Assembly (NCBI GenBank): GCA_003221005.1
Contig: QHTZ01000099.1
Span: 1-64,000 of the forward strand
Source: Gemmatimonadota bacterium
GTDB taxonomy: Bacteria; Gemmatimonadota; Gemmatimonadetes; Gemmatimonadales; GWC2-71-9
Reading direction: 5' to 3'
Length of the DNA stretch: 64,000 nucleotides
Shown here piece by piece: positions 10,330 to 19,040 of this stretch. Each line of letters starts with the position of its first letter. Position 1 is the first letter of the stretch. The notes under the pieces are model-generated. The model had not been told where the DNA came from and did no database searches. It saw only the letters and a list, made by a program, of their open reading frames with translations. The translations under genes were made by a program, and so were the position numbers.

Positions 10330-12966
10330 ATGGCGCGTGGCGCAGATCAGCGCTGGCACCGCGCACCGGCATGGCTGTGCATCGCGGCCAGCCTGTGCGT
10401 GGCTCTCCCGGCCCTGCCCGCACTTCCGTCACTCTCCTGCCAGGTTACGGGGTTAGTGACCGCTCGAGACTCGGCCGACGCGACCGCCCGGGATGGGGAT
10501 GCCGCCTACGAGCTGGGCACAAAGCAAGGAGCCGAGTCATCGATCCTCCACTATCTGCGTGCCGCAGAATCTTATCGCCGGATCGGCGCGCTGCCTCAGA
10601 TGGCGGAGATGCTCAGCAACATCGCGTATGTGCATAACAGCCTCGGTAGGCCGGACTCTGCGCTTGTCTATTACAGCCGGCTCATCGTGCTCCTCCGCGA
10701 ATCCCACCAACGCGCCGGCTTGGGCGAGGCGCTCAGCCGAGTGGGAGAGGTCTACCATGGGCTAGGGCAAATGGACTCGGCCCTTTTCCACTACCGAAAC
10801 GCCCTCGTCCTCGCACGGGAAGCGCAAGATCGTCGAACCGAGGGTCGAACGCTCAGTAACATCGGGGTCGCGTTCCAAGCGCTCGGCCGTCCCGACTCCG
10901 CGCTCGGTTACCTCAACCGTGCGTTGGTAATTAGGCAGCAGCTCGGTGACAGCGTGGGGGAAGGCGTCACGCTCAACAATCTCGCGATGGTGCTTCAGTT
11001 GCTGGGCCGTCCGGATTCCGCGCTCGTTTACCTGCGTCACTCCCTGTTGCTCCGCCGCGCGGTGAAGGACCGCGCCGGAGAAGGGACGACGCTGAACAAC
11101 ATCGGCTATTCCTTCGAGCAGCTTGCTCAGCGCGACTCCGCTCTCGCCTACTACCGCGAGGCCCTGCTGGTACTCCGCGAAGTCGGGCGGCGTTGGACCG
11201 TGGGCATTACCCTGGCCAACATGGGTCGCGTGTGGCTCGAGCTTGGGCGGCTCGACTCGGCGTTGGTTTACTTGAACGAGGGACTGGGCTTGAAGCGGGA
11301 GGTCGGAGACAAAGCCGGCGAGACGTGGGCTTTGAATGACCTCGGTCGGGTTTATCAGTCCCTCGGCCAGCCCGATACGGCAGTGAGACTTCTGAACCAG
11401 GCGCTTGCTCTGCTGCGCGAGGTCGGCGATCGCGCGCGCGAGGGAGAAACGCTCTACAACCTTGCTCAGGTGTTTCACCGCTCCAAACGTGACTTCCGAG
11501 CCGCCGTCGCGTACTACGATTCCGCCTCAGCTACGCGGGCTCAAGTCGGCCGTTTCGCCGGCGGCGACGCTAACCGCCTGAGCTTCGCCGAGCAGGACGT
11601 CCAGCTCTACCAGAACTGGGCGCTGGCGTGGCTCGCATGGCCGAACGGCGTGGGCGGCGTGAGTGCGGAGGCGGGCGCCAGGGCTTCGCTGGCGGCGGCA
11701 GAGCGCGGCCGGGCGCAGGCACTCCTGGACCTGATGCGCGGGACGTCTCGGGAAACCGGCCCAGGCCGGGACCTCGCCACCGAAGGTGGGCAACTCCTGG
11801 CGCGCGCCACCCACGGCGGCGCCGCCGTGCTCTCCTACCTCGTCACTCAAGACACGCTGTTGTTGTGGGTGGGGGTGCCTGGGGGCGAGGTCGTCGTCGT
11901 GCGCCGCGCCCTGCCGCGCGACACGCTGGCGCAGCTCGTCGGGGCGTTTCGCGCTGCGCTCGGAGCGGGTGAGCGTGCGGGTCGCGGGCGGCTTGCGTTG
12001 CGGGGCGGCGGGCCGGTCGAAGGCGTGGCGTTCGGGGGGCTTGGCGTCCGGCAAGTGAACACATCGTCCCTCGACTCCGTCGCCCACACGCTGAGCGCGC
12101 TGCTGTTGCCGCCTGGCCTCGGGCAACGCCTGGGGGCGGCCCGGGAGATCGTGGTGGTGCCGCACGGGTCGCTGGGGTTAGTGCCGTTCGCGGCGCTGTT
12201 CCTCGACTCAAGCGCCGCGCCGCTCGGCAATCGCTACGCGGTGCGGTATGCCCCGTCGCTCGCCGCCCTGGGCGAAGCGGAAGCCCGAGCTGGCTTGCCC
12301 ACGGGCTCGGCCCAGACTACAGCGCTTCGCACGGCGCTCGTGGTAGGGAATCCCGTGATGCCGACGAAGTCGAGCTCCGGCGAGACGTTTGCGCTCGGGC
12401 CGCTGCCGCAGGCCGAAGCCGAGGGGCGGTGGGTGGCCCAGCGGCTTGGGACGCCAGTTCTGGTCGGCGCCCAGGCCTCCGAAGCCCAGGTGCGGGGGCG
12501 CCTGCCCCGGGCAGCCGTCGTTCACCTCGCCACGCACGGCTACGCGTATGCCGCCGAAGCCCGCGCGCGCCAGTCGTTCATCGCCTTGGCACCCGGGGCC
12601 GGCCAGGACGGCTTCCTAACGGTTGGGGAGGTGTTGGACGATCCGGCGTTCAAGCTCCGTGCCGACCTCGTGGTGTTGAGCGCCTGCCAAACCGGCCTCG
12701 GTGACTTGAAGCAGGCCGAGGGGACTGTGGGGCTGCAGCGCGCGTTCCTCGCCAAGGGCGCCCGCAGCGTGCTGGTGAGTCTGTGGAGTGTGTCGGACGA
12801 GGCGACAGCGCTGTTAATGAAACACTTCTACACCCACTGGCTCGGCGACACGGATCATCCGTCGAAGGCGGAGGCGCTCAGGCGGGCGCAGGAGGACGTG
12901 CGCGCCCGGCCAGAGTTCCACGAGCCCAAGTATTGGGCGGCGTTCGAGCTGGTGGGGGCGGGGTGA
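10330..12966 (+). CDS. TPR-repeat CHAT-domain (caspase-like) protein with N-terminal export signal
   Basis: Series of regular TPR units (LGRPDSALVYY...); CHAT motifs HLATHGYAY (His) and VVLSACQTGLGDLKQAEGTVGLQRAFLAKGARSVLVSLWSVSDEAT (Cys); hydrophobic N-terminus ending SLSC. Confidence 0.92.
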   Translation: MARGADQRWHRAPAWLCIAASLCVALPALPALPSLSCQVTGLVTARDSADATARDGDAAYELGTKQGAESSILHYLRAAESYRRIGALPQMAEMLSNIAYVHNSLGRPDSALVYYSRLIVLLRESHQRAGLGEALSRVGEVYHGLGQMDSALFHYRNALVLAREAQDRRTEGRTLSNIGVAFQALGRPDSALGYLNRALVIRQQLGDSVGEGVTLNNLAMVLQLLGRPDSALVYLRHSLLLRRAVKDRAGEGTTLNNIGYSFEQLAQRDSALAYYREALLVLREVGRRWTVGITLANMGRVWLELGRLDSALVYLNEGLGLKREVGDKAGETWALNDLGRVYQSLGQPDTAVRLLNQALALLREVGDRAREGETLYNLAQVFHRSKRDFRAAVAYYDSASATRAQVGRFAGGDANRLSFAEQDVQLYQNWALAWLAWPNGVGGVSAEAGARASLAAAERGRAQALLDLMRGTSRETGPGRDLATEGGQLLARATHGGAAVLSYLVTQDTLLLWVGVPGGEVVVVRRALPRDTLAQLVGAFRAALGAGERAGRGRLALRGGGPVEGVAFGGLGVRQVNTSSLDSVAHTLSALLLPPGLGQRLGAAREIVVVPHGSLGLVPFAALFLDSSAAPLGNRYAVRYAPSLAALGEAEARAGLPTGSAQTTALRTALVVGNPVMPTKSSSGETFALGPLPQAEAEGRWVAQRLGTPVLVGAQASEAQVRGRLPRAAVVHLATHGYAYAAEARARQSFIALAPGAGQDGFLTVGEVLDDPAFKLRADLVVLSACQTGLGDLKQAEGTVGLQRAFLAKGARSVLVSLWSVSDEATALLMKHFYTHWLGDTDHPSKAEALRRAQEDVRARPEFHEPKYWAAFELVGAG

Positions 12967-13062
12967 TGCATCCGGCGGCCGCGCGTTGACAGCTCTCGCC
13001 GACCGTGGCCAATTGAGACCGAGTCCGATGGACGGAGTGCTTCTGTGGCGAGGAGGTGAGGC

Positions 13063-13764
13063 ATGAACCGGGCGGTGGTTACCCTGTTTGTCTTGTCGCT
13101 CTTCGGGAGCGATGGGGCGCGGCCCCGGGCAGCGACGGCCCAGAGCAACATCCCGGCAGTGAGCCTGCGGCAGACCGCAGCGGCGCTGGCTCGATCGGGG
13201 ATCGCGCATCGCGACCCGCGGAGCGTGCTAGCCGCGGCGCAGCTACTGATCGTCGCCGAGCGGCCGTCGCCGGGGTTGGAGCGCGTGACCCCGCAGCGTG
13301 CGAGTGTGACCGCGGCCGGATTGCTGCGCGAGGCGGTTCGGATTGCCGTCGAGCAGCACGACGTCGTGACGGCGAACGCCGCCATGGAGCTCGCCGGGAA
13401 TGCCAGGGCGGGGCTGGGCGACGCGGCGCTCGCGAGCGAATTGCGTGCGGCGGCGAGCCTCGGCGCGACGCGGGGCGCGGTCGGCGGCCCCGTCTGGGCC
13501 GACGGGGAGCTGGCCCCGGGCACCGAGGTCGAATACCGGATCACCTTCGAAGGCGACTACCAGCCCAGTCGCCTTGTGGTCACCGCGGGGGACGGGGCGG
13601 CCGACCTCGACTGTCACCTCTACGACGGCTCCCAGCTTGTGGGGAGCGACGCCGGCCACGCCCGGGAGTGCGGGCTCGCGTGGTCGCAACGCTTTACGGG
13701 GGTCCTCACCCTCCGCGTGCATAACTCCGGAGCGGCGACGTACTACGTGCTTGTGAGCAATTAG
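13063..13764 (+). CDS. Secreted hypothetical protein with C-terminal PPC-like beta domain
   Basis: Signal peptide-like N-terminus; C-terminus YRITFEGDYQPSRLVVTAGDGAADLDCHLYDG...LTLRVHNSGAATYYVLVSN. Confidence 0.7.
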   Translation: MNRAVVTLFVLSLFGSDGARPRAATAQSNIPAVSLRQTAAALARSGIAHRDPRSVLAAAQLLIVAERPSPGLERVTPQRASVTAAGLLREAVRIAVEQHDVVTANAAMELAGNARAGLGDAALASELRAAASLGATRGAVGGPVWADGELAPGTEVEYRITFEGDYQPSRLVVTAGDGAADLDCHLYDGSQLVGSDAGHARECGLAWSQRFTGVLTLRVHNSGAATYYVLVSN

Positions 13765-13788
13765 CCGTGCCGGCTGGCGACTCCAGGA

Positions 13789-14664
13789 CTACGGCCCCGC
13801 GGCGACCGCTTCGAGCGCCCCCTGATTCGGGGGCGCTTGGTATTTGAAGAACCGGTACAACAGCCAGAGATCGAGCGTGCCCACGCCTGCCAGGACCGAG
13901 AACGCGGCACCGCCCTCGATCACGTGAAGCTGCTGTAGCAGCGTCGAAATGCCGAACCCCACGACCCACGCGTCGAAGCTCATGCAGATCCGCCGGAACG
14001 TCTCGGGCCGCACCTGACGAATGACCCACGTACCGAGCGGGATGCCGATGACGAGACTGGGAAGGATGTAGGGCAGCAGGCCCGCGCTCTCCGTGGAGAA
14101 CATGCCCGCCAGGTAGTATGCCACGGCGGTGAAGGTGGATTCCGACAGCCTGACCAGCCCGAGCGCGGCTCGGAAGTCCCGCTTCGCGAGACCCTGGTTG
14201 TTCAACATGATCGCGAGGGGCGGTCCGGAGATTGTCGTCACCGAGTACAGCACCCCCAGGCCGCCGCCGAACGCCAACCCCACACGGCGCTCGGCGCGGA
14301 TCGGCTTGCGGAACCCCGCGGCCTGGAGCAGAATCAGCGGCAGCAGCACCACGAACGTCGCCAGCTTCAGCCACCCGGGGTGGACCCGGTGCACCACTGA
14401 CGTCCCCACGACGACGCCGGGGATCAGCCCGAGGATCATGGGGGCGACGCGGCGCCACACGTGCGGCACGCTCGACCGATTGACCCAGAGGACGTAGCCG
14501 TTGAGCACGACCTCGACCCACACCAGCGCCGGGTTGAGGATCCGATTGGTGTAAAAGAGCAGCGCCACCGGCACGGTGATCGACGAGAACCCGTAGCCGA
14601 GCGCGCCGTTGACGGTGGCCGCGAGCAGCGTGATGAGGATCAGAGCGAGCGAGGCTGATGTCAT
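13789..14664 (-). CDS. TauE/SafE family sulfite exporter-like permease
   Basis: Multi-TM; GALGYGFSSITVPVALLF, GGGLGVLYSVTTISGPPLAIMLNNQGLAKRDFRA typical of TauE/SafE. Confidence 0.85.
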   Translation of the reverse strand: MTSASLALILITLLAATVNGALGYGFSSITVPVALLFYTNRILNPALVWVEVVLNGYVLWVNRSSVPHVWRRVAPMILGLIPGVVVGTSVVHRVHPGWLKLATFVVLLPLILLQAAGFRKPIRAERRVGLAFGGGLGVLYSVTTISGPPLAIMLNNQGLAKRDFRAALGLVRLSESTFTAVAYYLAGMFSTESAGLLPYILPSLVIGIPLGTWVIRQVRPETFRRICMSFDAWVVGFGISTLLQQLHVIEGGAAFSVLAGVGTLDLWLLYRFFKYQAPPNQGALEAVAAGP

Positions 14665-14769
14665 GGCTCAGATGCCCCGCCCTGCTGAGCCGCAGTATGC
14701 CGTGTACCGCCTGTCATTAGCATCCCTATCCCCCGGCTTCGCTGTCCGCTCCGTGTGAGCACGTTCGAC

Positions 14770-14804
14770 AAAAAAGGCCCGGCGCACGCTGGGGTGGCCG
14801 GGCC
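14770..14804 (-). terminator. Rho-independent terminator in the 5' region of the tauE-like gene (candidate attenuator)
   Basis: Minus strand GGCCCGGC-N13-GCCGGGCC followed by TTTTTT; no minus-strand gene immediately upstream. Confidence 0.85.
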
Positions 14805-14841
14805 TGGAAGTGCTCAGTGAGTGAAGAGGCTTAGGGATTCC

Positions 14842-14928
14842 TCATGTCGTCCACTGGCGCGCCGTGGCGTCCGTCCAACCCTGCGGCTGGCGGCGACAAC
14901 AACACGCGCGACGACACATCACAGTCAT
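14842..14928 (-). CDS. Candidate Cys-rich leader peptide MTVMCRRACCCRRQPQGWTDATARQWTT
   Basis: 28-codon ORF with Cys-Arg-Arg-Ala-Cys-Cys-Cys; all Cys encoded by TGT; between a promoter-like sequence and the terminator. Confidence 0.45.
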   Translation of the reverse strand: MTVMCRRACCCRRQPQGWTDATARQWTT

Positions 14929-14947
14929 GTTCACGTAACGGGCATGG

Positions 14948-14977
14948 AACCTAGACCGACCCGGGGCGCGTTGTCAA
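14948..14977 (-). promoter_or_regulatory. Sigma70-like promoter TTGACA-N18-TAGGTT
   Basis: Minus-strand TTGACA (14977-14972) and TAGGTT (14953-14948) upstream of the leader ORF. Confidence 0.5.
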
Positions 14978-15039
14978 CCCTGCACGGCGCGGCGCGAGCA
15001 GCGGTTGACACACCCGCCGCGCAGAATCGAGATTCCGCC

Positions 15040-15705
15040 ATGGCCCGCGTCATCTTCTGGGATGTCGATACGCAATACGACTTCATGAGAGCCGAGGGCA
15101 AGCTGTACGTGCCGGAGGCCGAAACGCTCATCCCCAGGCTGAAGCGCCTCACGGATTACGCCCACGGCCACAACATCCGCGTCGTGGCGAGCGCGGACGA
15201 TCACGTCGCGGGCCACCCCGAAATCTCCGACACCCCCGACTGGAAGAACACGTTCCCGCCGCATTGCATGCGCGGCACCCCGGGACAGCAGAAGATCCCG
15301 GAGACCGCCCTGCGGGACCCTCTCGTTATCGAGCCTGCGCGGGCGAATCCGGCCGCCCTGACCGACCGGGTGCGTGCTCACACGGGAGACATCCTGTTCC
15401 ACAAGCACCGCTTCGACGTCTTCACGAATGAGAACGTGATGACCGTGCTCGAGGTGCTCGATCCTCAAGACATCGTGCTCTACGGCGTCGCCCTGGACGT
15501 TTGCGACAAGGCGGCGATCGAAGGCTTGCTGGAGCGGCGTCCCGCGACGCGGCTGTTCGCGGTCACCGATGCGATGAAGCCGATCGACAAGGATGTCGCA
15601 GAGCACCTGCTCAAGGAGTGGGGCGAAGAGGGCGTGCGGCTCGTGAAGACCAAAGAGGTCGTGGAGGAAGGGCTCGTCGCGGAGCTCGCGCGCGCGACCG
15701 CATGA
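15040..15705 (+). CDS. Isochorismatase/nicotinamidase-like cysteine hydrolase
   Basis: VIFWDVDTQYDFM, HKHRFDVFTNENV, DIVLYGVALDVCDKAAIEGLL (nucleophilic Cys region). ATG at 15040 preferred over GTG at 14821. Confidence 0.85.
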   Translation: MARVIFWDVDTQYDFMRAEGKLYVPEAETLIPRLKRLTDYAHGHNIRVVASADDHVAGHPEISDTPDWKNTFPPHCMRGTPGQQKIPETALRDPLVIEPARANPAALTDRVRAHTGDILFHKHRFDVFTNENVMTVLEVLDPQDIVLYGVALDVCDKAAIEGLLERRPATRLFAVTDAMKPIDKDVAEHLLKEWGEEGVRLVKTKEVVEEGLVAELARATA

Positions 15706-16733
15706 GCGAGCCTGCGTTCGGGCGCTTCTTTCTTCCGGGTCCCACCGACGTCCATCCCGAAGTCCTGGCCGCGATGCAGCGGCCGATGATCGGCCATCGC
15801 TCCGGCGCGATGGAGCAGCTGTTGGCGGGGATCGCGCCGGGGCTGGCGCGCCTGTTCCGCACCTCCGGCTCCGTCCTCGTCGGCACGGCGTCCGCGACCG
15901 GGTTCATGGAGCTCGCGGTCCGGAACGGCGTGCGGCGCCGCGCCCTGTCGCTCGTGAACGGAGCGTTCAGCGAGCGCTTCGCGCGCATCGTGGGCGCGTG
16001 CGGCAAGGAGTGCATTCGCCTAGACGTCCCCTTGGGCTGCGCGATCGAGGCCGACATGTTGCGCGACGCTCTGCGGCGCACCCCGGTGGACGCCGTGACA
16101 CTGGTGCATTCCGAGACCTCGACCGGCGTGCTCCAGGACGTCGAGGCTCTCGCCGCCGCGGCGCGTGAGTTCGACGACGTGCTCTTGCTAGTCGACGCGG
16201 TCACGTCGCTCGCCGGATCGCCGGTCGAGCCCGACCGCTGGGGCCTGGATTTCACGTTCACCGGCTCGCAGAAGGCCCTCGCGCTGCCACCCGGCCTGGC
16301 GCTGGGCGTCGCTTCCGAGCGGATGCGCGCGCGGGCGAAGACCCTGCCGGCGCGAGGGCAGACCAACACGCCCGCTATCTCGCTGTTCTATGCGCTCCAA
16401 GTGCAGCTCGCCCGCATCGAGCGGGAGGGCGGAGTCGAGGCCCGCTGGGCGCGGCACGACGCCATGCGGCGTCGCGTCGAGGAATGGAGCGCGGCGCGGG
16501 ACGTGGCCTACGTGCCGCGCGAGGGACGCCGCAGCTGGACGGTGTCGTGCCTCAAGGTTCCAGAGGGCAAGACGGCGCAGGACGTCGTGGCGCCTCTCAA
16601 GCAGCAGGGGTGGACGATCGGCGCGGGGTACGGGGCCCTCAAGGACTCGACGATCCGCATCGGCCACATGGGGGATCACACTGTCGACGGACTCGAGGAG
16701 CTTCTGGGCCTGATTCAGCGGTCGCTCTCATGA
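15702..16733 (+). CDS. Class V aminotransferase (alanine-glyoxylate / phosphoserine aminotransferase-like)
   Basis: FFLPGPTDVHPEVLAAMQRPMIGHRS, DAVTSLAGSPVEPDRWGLDFTFTGSQKALALPPG (PLP Lys); ATGA overlap with upstream gene. Confidence 0.9.
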   Translation: MSEPAFGRFFLPGPTDVHPEVLAAMQRPMIGHRSGAMEQLLAGIAPGLARLFRTSGSVLVGTASATGFMELAVRNGVRRRALSLVNGAFSERFARIVGACGKECIRLDVPLGCAIEADMLRDALRRTPVDAVTLVHSETSTGVLQDVEALAAAAREFDDVLLLVDAVTSLAGSPVEPDRWGLDFTFTGSQKALALPPGLALGVASERMRARAKTLPARGQTNTPAISLFYALQVQLARIEREGGVEARWARHDAMRRRVEEWSAARDVAYVPREGRRSWTVSCLKVPEGKTAQDVVAPLKQQGWTIGAGYGALKDSTIRIGHMGDHTVDGLEELLGLIQRSLS

Positions 16734-18283
16734 CGTTTCGCGTCGTCGTCGCCGACCGGGTCGCAGAGGCGGGCCTCAAGCAGCTGAACGATGCGCCCGA
16801 CATCGAGGTTGCGGCCGTCGCCGGCAAACCGCATGAAGTGCTCGAGCGCGAGCTGGCTCAGGCGCACGCACTGATCGTGCGGAGCGAGACACGGGTCACG
16901 GCGGACCTGCTGACGCACGCGCCCAACCTGCGCGTGATCGCCCGGGCGGGCGCCGGCGTGGACAACATCGACGTGCACGCCGCGACCAGGCGGGGCATCG
17001 CGGTGATGAACGCGCCGGGCGCCAACACAGTGAGTGCGGCCGAGCATGCGATCGCCTTGCTGCTCGCCCTCGTGCGGCGCATTCCTTGGGCCGCCGATGC
17101 CATGCGCCGTGGCGAGTGGGACCGCAAACGGTTCGAGGGCTCTGAGCTCCGCGCCAAGACGCTGGGGATCGTGGGTCTGGGGCGCATCGGCGGGCACGTC
17201 GCCCAGCTCGCCCGCGCCTTCGGGATGCACGTGCTGGGACACGATCCCTATCTCGCCGGCGAGCGCGCCCTGGAGCTCGAGGTGAAGCTCGTGGGGCTGG
17301 ACGAGCTGCTGCGCCACGCCGACGTCGTCACGCTGCACATGGCGCACACCGATCAGACCCACCGTCTGATCAACGCCGAGCGGCTCCAGTTGATGAAGCC
17401 GACGGCCGTGCTCATCAACACGGCGCGCGGCGACCTGGTGGACGAGGCAGCGCTCGCGACCGCGATCGAGCAGGGGCGGATCGCCGGGGCCGCGATCGAC
17501 GTGTTCGCGGTCGAGCCGCTCCCCGCGGATTCGCCGCTCCGCAAGCTCGACCGCGTGATCTTGACGCCCCATCTCGCGGCCTCGACCACCGAAGCCCAGG
17601 AGCGTGTCAGCACCGAGACGTGCGGCGCCGTGCTGGACGCCCTGCTCCGGGGCGACCTGTCGTTCGCGATCAACGTCCCCGGGATCTCAGGCGACACGCT
17701 GCGGCGGCTCGGCCCCGTGCTCGACCTGGCGCGCCGGCTCGGCCGCCTCGCGCTCGCGCTCGGGGACGGGGCGGTGACGGCGGTCGAGCTCGCCTACGGC
17801 GGCGACGACGACGCGGCGCCGCGGCCCGTCCTCCTCGCCGCGCTCGAGGGGCTGCTCTCGGCGATGGGCGTGGAGCAGGTGAGTCTCGTGAACGCGATGC
17901 TCATCGCCGAGGAGCGGGGTATCCGGCACGCACGCAAGACCGCTCCCCCGGAGCCCGGATTCGAGACCACGGTAGGCGTGACACTCGAGACGGCGGCAGG
18001 GCGGGTGCAGGTGGCGGGCGCGCTCGTGGGCGACAGCCACGGCCGCGTGATTGTGATCAGGAACCGCGACGTCCCCGGCGTAATCGGCAACGTCGGCACG
18101 CTGCTCGGGAAAGCGGGGATCAACATCGGGAGCTACCACCAGGCGCGACTCGCCGGCCCGGGCCGAGACGCGCTCGCGGCAATTACGGTGGATCAGGCGC
18201 TCACGGACAAGGTGCTCGGCGCGCTCGCACGGTTACCGGATGTGGTGCAGGTGAGGCTGGCGAATTTGGGGGACGGTAACTGA
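16730..18283 (+). CDS. serA: D-3-phosphoglycerate dehydrogenase
   Basis: RAGAGVDNIDVHAATRRGIAVMNAPGANTVSAAEHAIALLLAL, GLGRIGGHVAQLARAFGM, C-terminal ACT-like NRDVPGVIGNVGTLLGKAGINI; overlaps upstream stop. Confidence 0.95.
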   Translation: MTFRVVVADRVAEAGLKQLNDAPDIEVAAVAGKPHEVLERELAQAHALIVRSETRVTADLLTHAPNLRVIARAGAGVDNIDVHAATRRGIAVMNAPGANTVSAAEHAIALLLALVRRIPWAADAMRRGEWDRKRFEGSELRAKTLGIVGLGRIGGHVAQLARAFGMHVLGHDPYLAGERALELEVKLVGLDELLRHADVVTLHMAHTDQTHRLINAERLQLMKPTAVLINTARGDLVDEAALATAIEQGRIAGAAIDVFAVEPLPADSPLRKLDRVILTPHLAASTTEAQERVSTETCGAVLDALLRGDLSFAINVPGISGDTLRRLGPVLDLARRLGRLALALGDGAVTAVELAYGGDDDAAPRPVLLAALEGLLSAMGVEQVSLVNAMLIAEERGIRHARKTAPPEPGFETTVGVTLETAAGRVQVAGALVGDSHGRVIVIRNRDVPGVIGNVGTLLGKAGINIGSYHQARLAGPGRDALAAITVDQALTDKVLGALARLPDVVQVRLANLGDGN

Positions 18284-18347
18284 AGGCTCGGTCGCCGATT
18301 CCCACGCTTCAGCGTCGGACACGGCGGCGCGGAGAATCCATCCCGCC

Positions 18348-19040
18348 TCACCGCGTGACGATGAACCAGTCCTGGCTGACCCCGACCATCCAGTGAATGA
18401 CCGCGATGTACCACACGGAGCCGAGGCTCAGGCTCACGCGGCCGAACAGCAGTCCCGCCGGGAGGGCGGCGAACGTTTCCGGCAGCGGCCGGCCGAAATG
18501 GGCCGTGACTGACAGTGCGGTCTGAATCGCATTCGCCACGCCTGGTCCCACCCGGCGGGCGAGCCCGAACAGCAACACCCCTCGAAACAGCACTTCCCAA
18601 GCAGCGAAGTAGGGCAGCTCAGTCAGCGCGTAACGCACGAAGCCGCTGGCTGTGACCTGCGGGTCGAGCGGATAGACCGCGCGCACCGCGGCTGAGCCGG
18701 CGCCGATCTTCCCCGCGAGCACCGCGAGCGGAACGCCGACCGCGAGCCACGCGAGCCCCGCCCGCCAGCGGCCCAGCCCCAGCCCCAGCGCGCGCAGCTT
18801 GAGCCCCGCGAGCCCACGCGCGGCGGCCACGGGCACGAGCCCGAGCACGAGCAGCGACACCGCGAAGTGCCAGGCCGGGTCGAGCGGCCGCGCGGTCAAA
18901 GGGGACCAGCCGCGCCCCGCTGACGCCACGCCGATCGTGTCGGCGCGTGCGAGGTAGTAGAACGCCACGAGCACCAGGGCCGCGAGGACGACCAGCCACT
19001 CGGTGGCGCGCGGGGCCTCGGGGCGCGCGGGCGCGCTCAT
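18348..19040 (-). CDS. CPBP-family (CAAX protease-like) membrane protein
   Basis: Multi-TM; WEVLFRGVLLFGLARRVG and downstream TAHFGRP/VIHW segments. Confidence 0.65.
   Translation of the reverse strand: MSAPARPEAPRATEWLVVLAALVLVAFYYLARADTIGVASAGRGWSPLTARPLDPAWHFAVSLLVLGLVPVAAARGLAGLKLRALGLGLGRWRAGLAWLAVGVPLAVLAGKIGAGSAAVRAVYPLDPQVTASGFVRYALTELPYFAAWEVLFRGVLLFGLARRVGPGVANAIQTALSVTAHFGRPLPETFAALPAGLLFGRVSLSLGSVWYIAVIHWMVGVSQDWFIVTR

Noticed and set aside
14821-15040. Use of GTG 14821 as start of the isochorismatase-like gene
   Set aside because: The N-terminal 73 residues are low-complexity, Arg/Thr-rich and overlap the candidate leader/promoter region; MARVIFWDVDTQYDF at 15040 is the family start.
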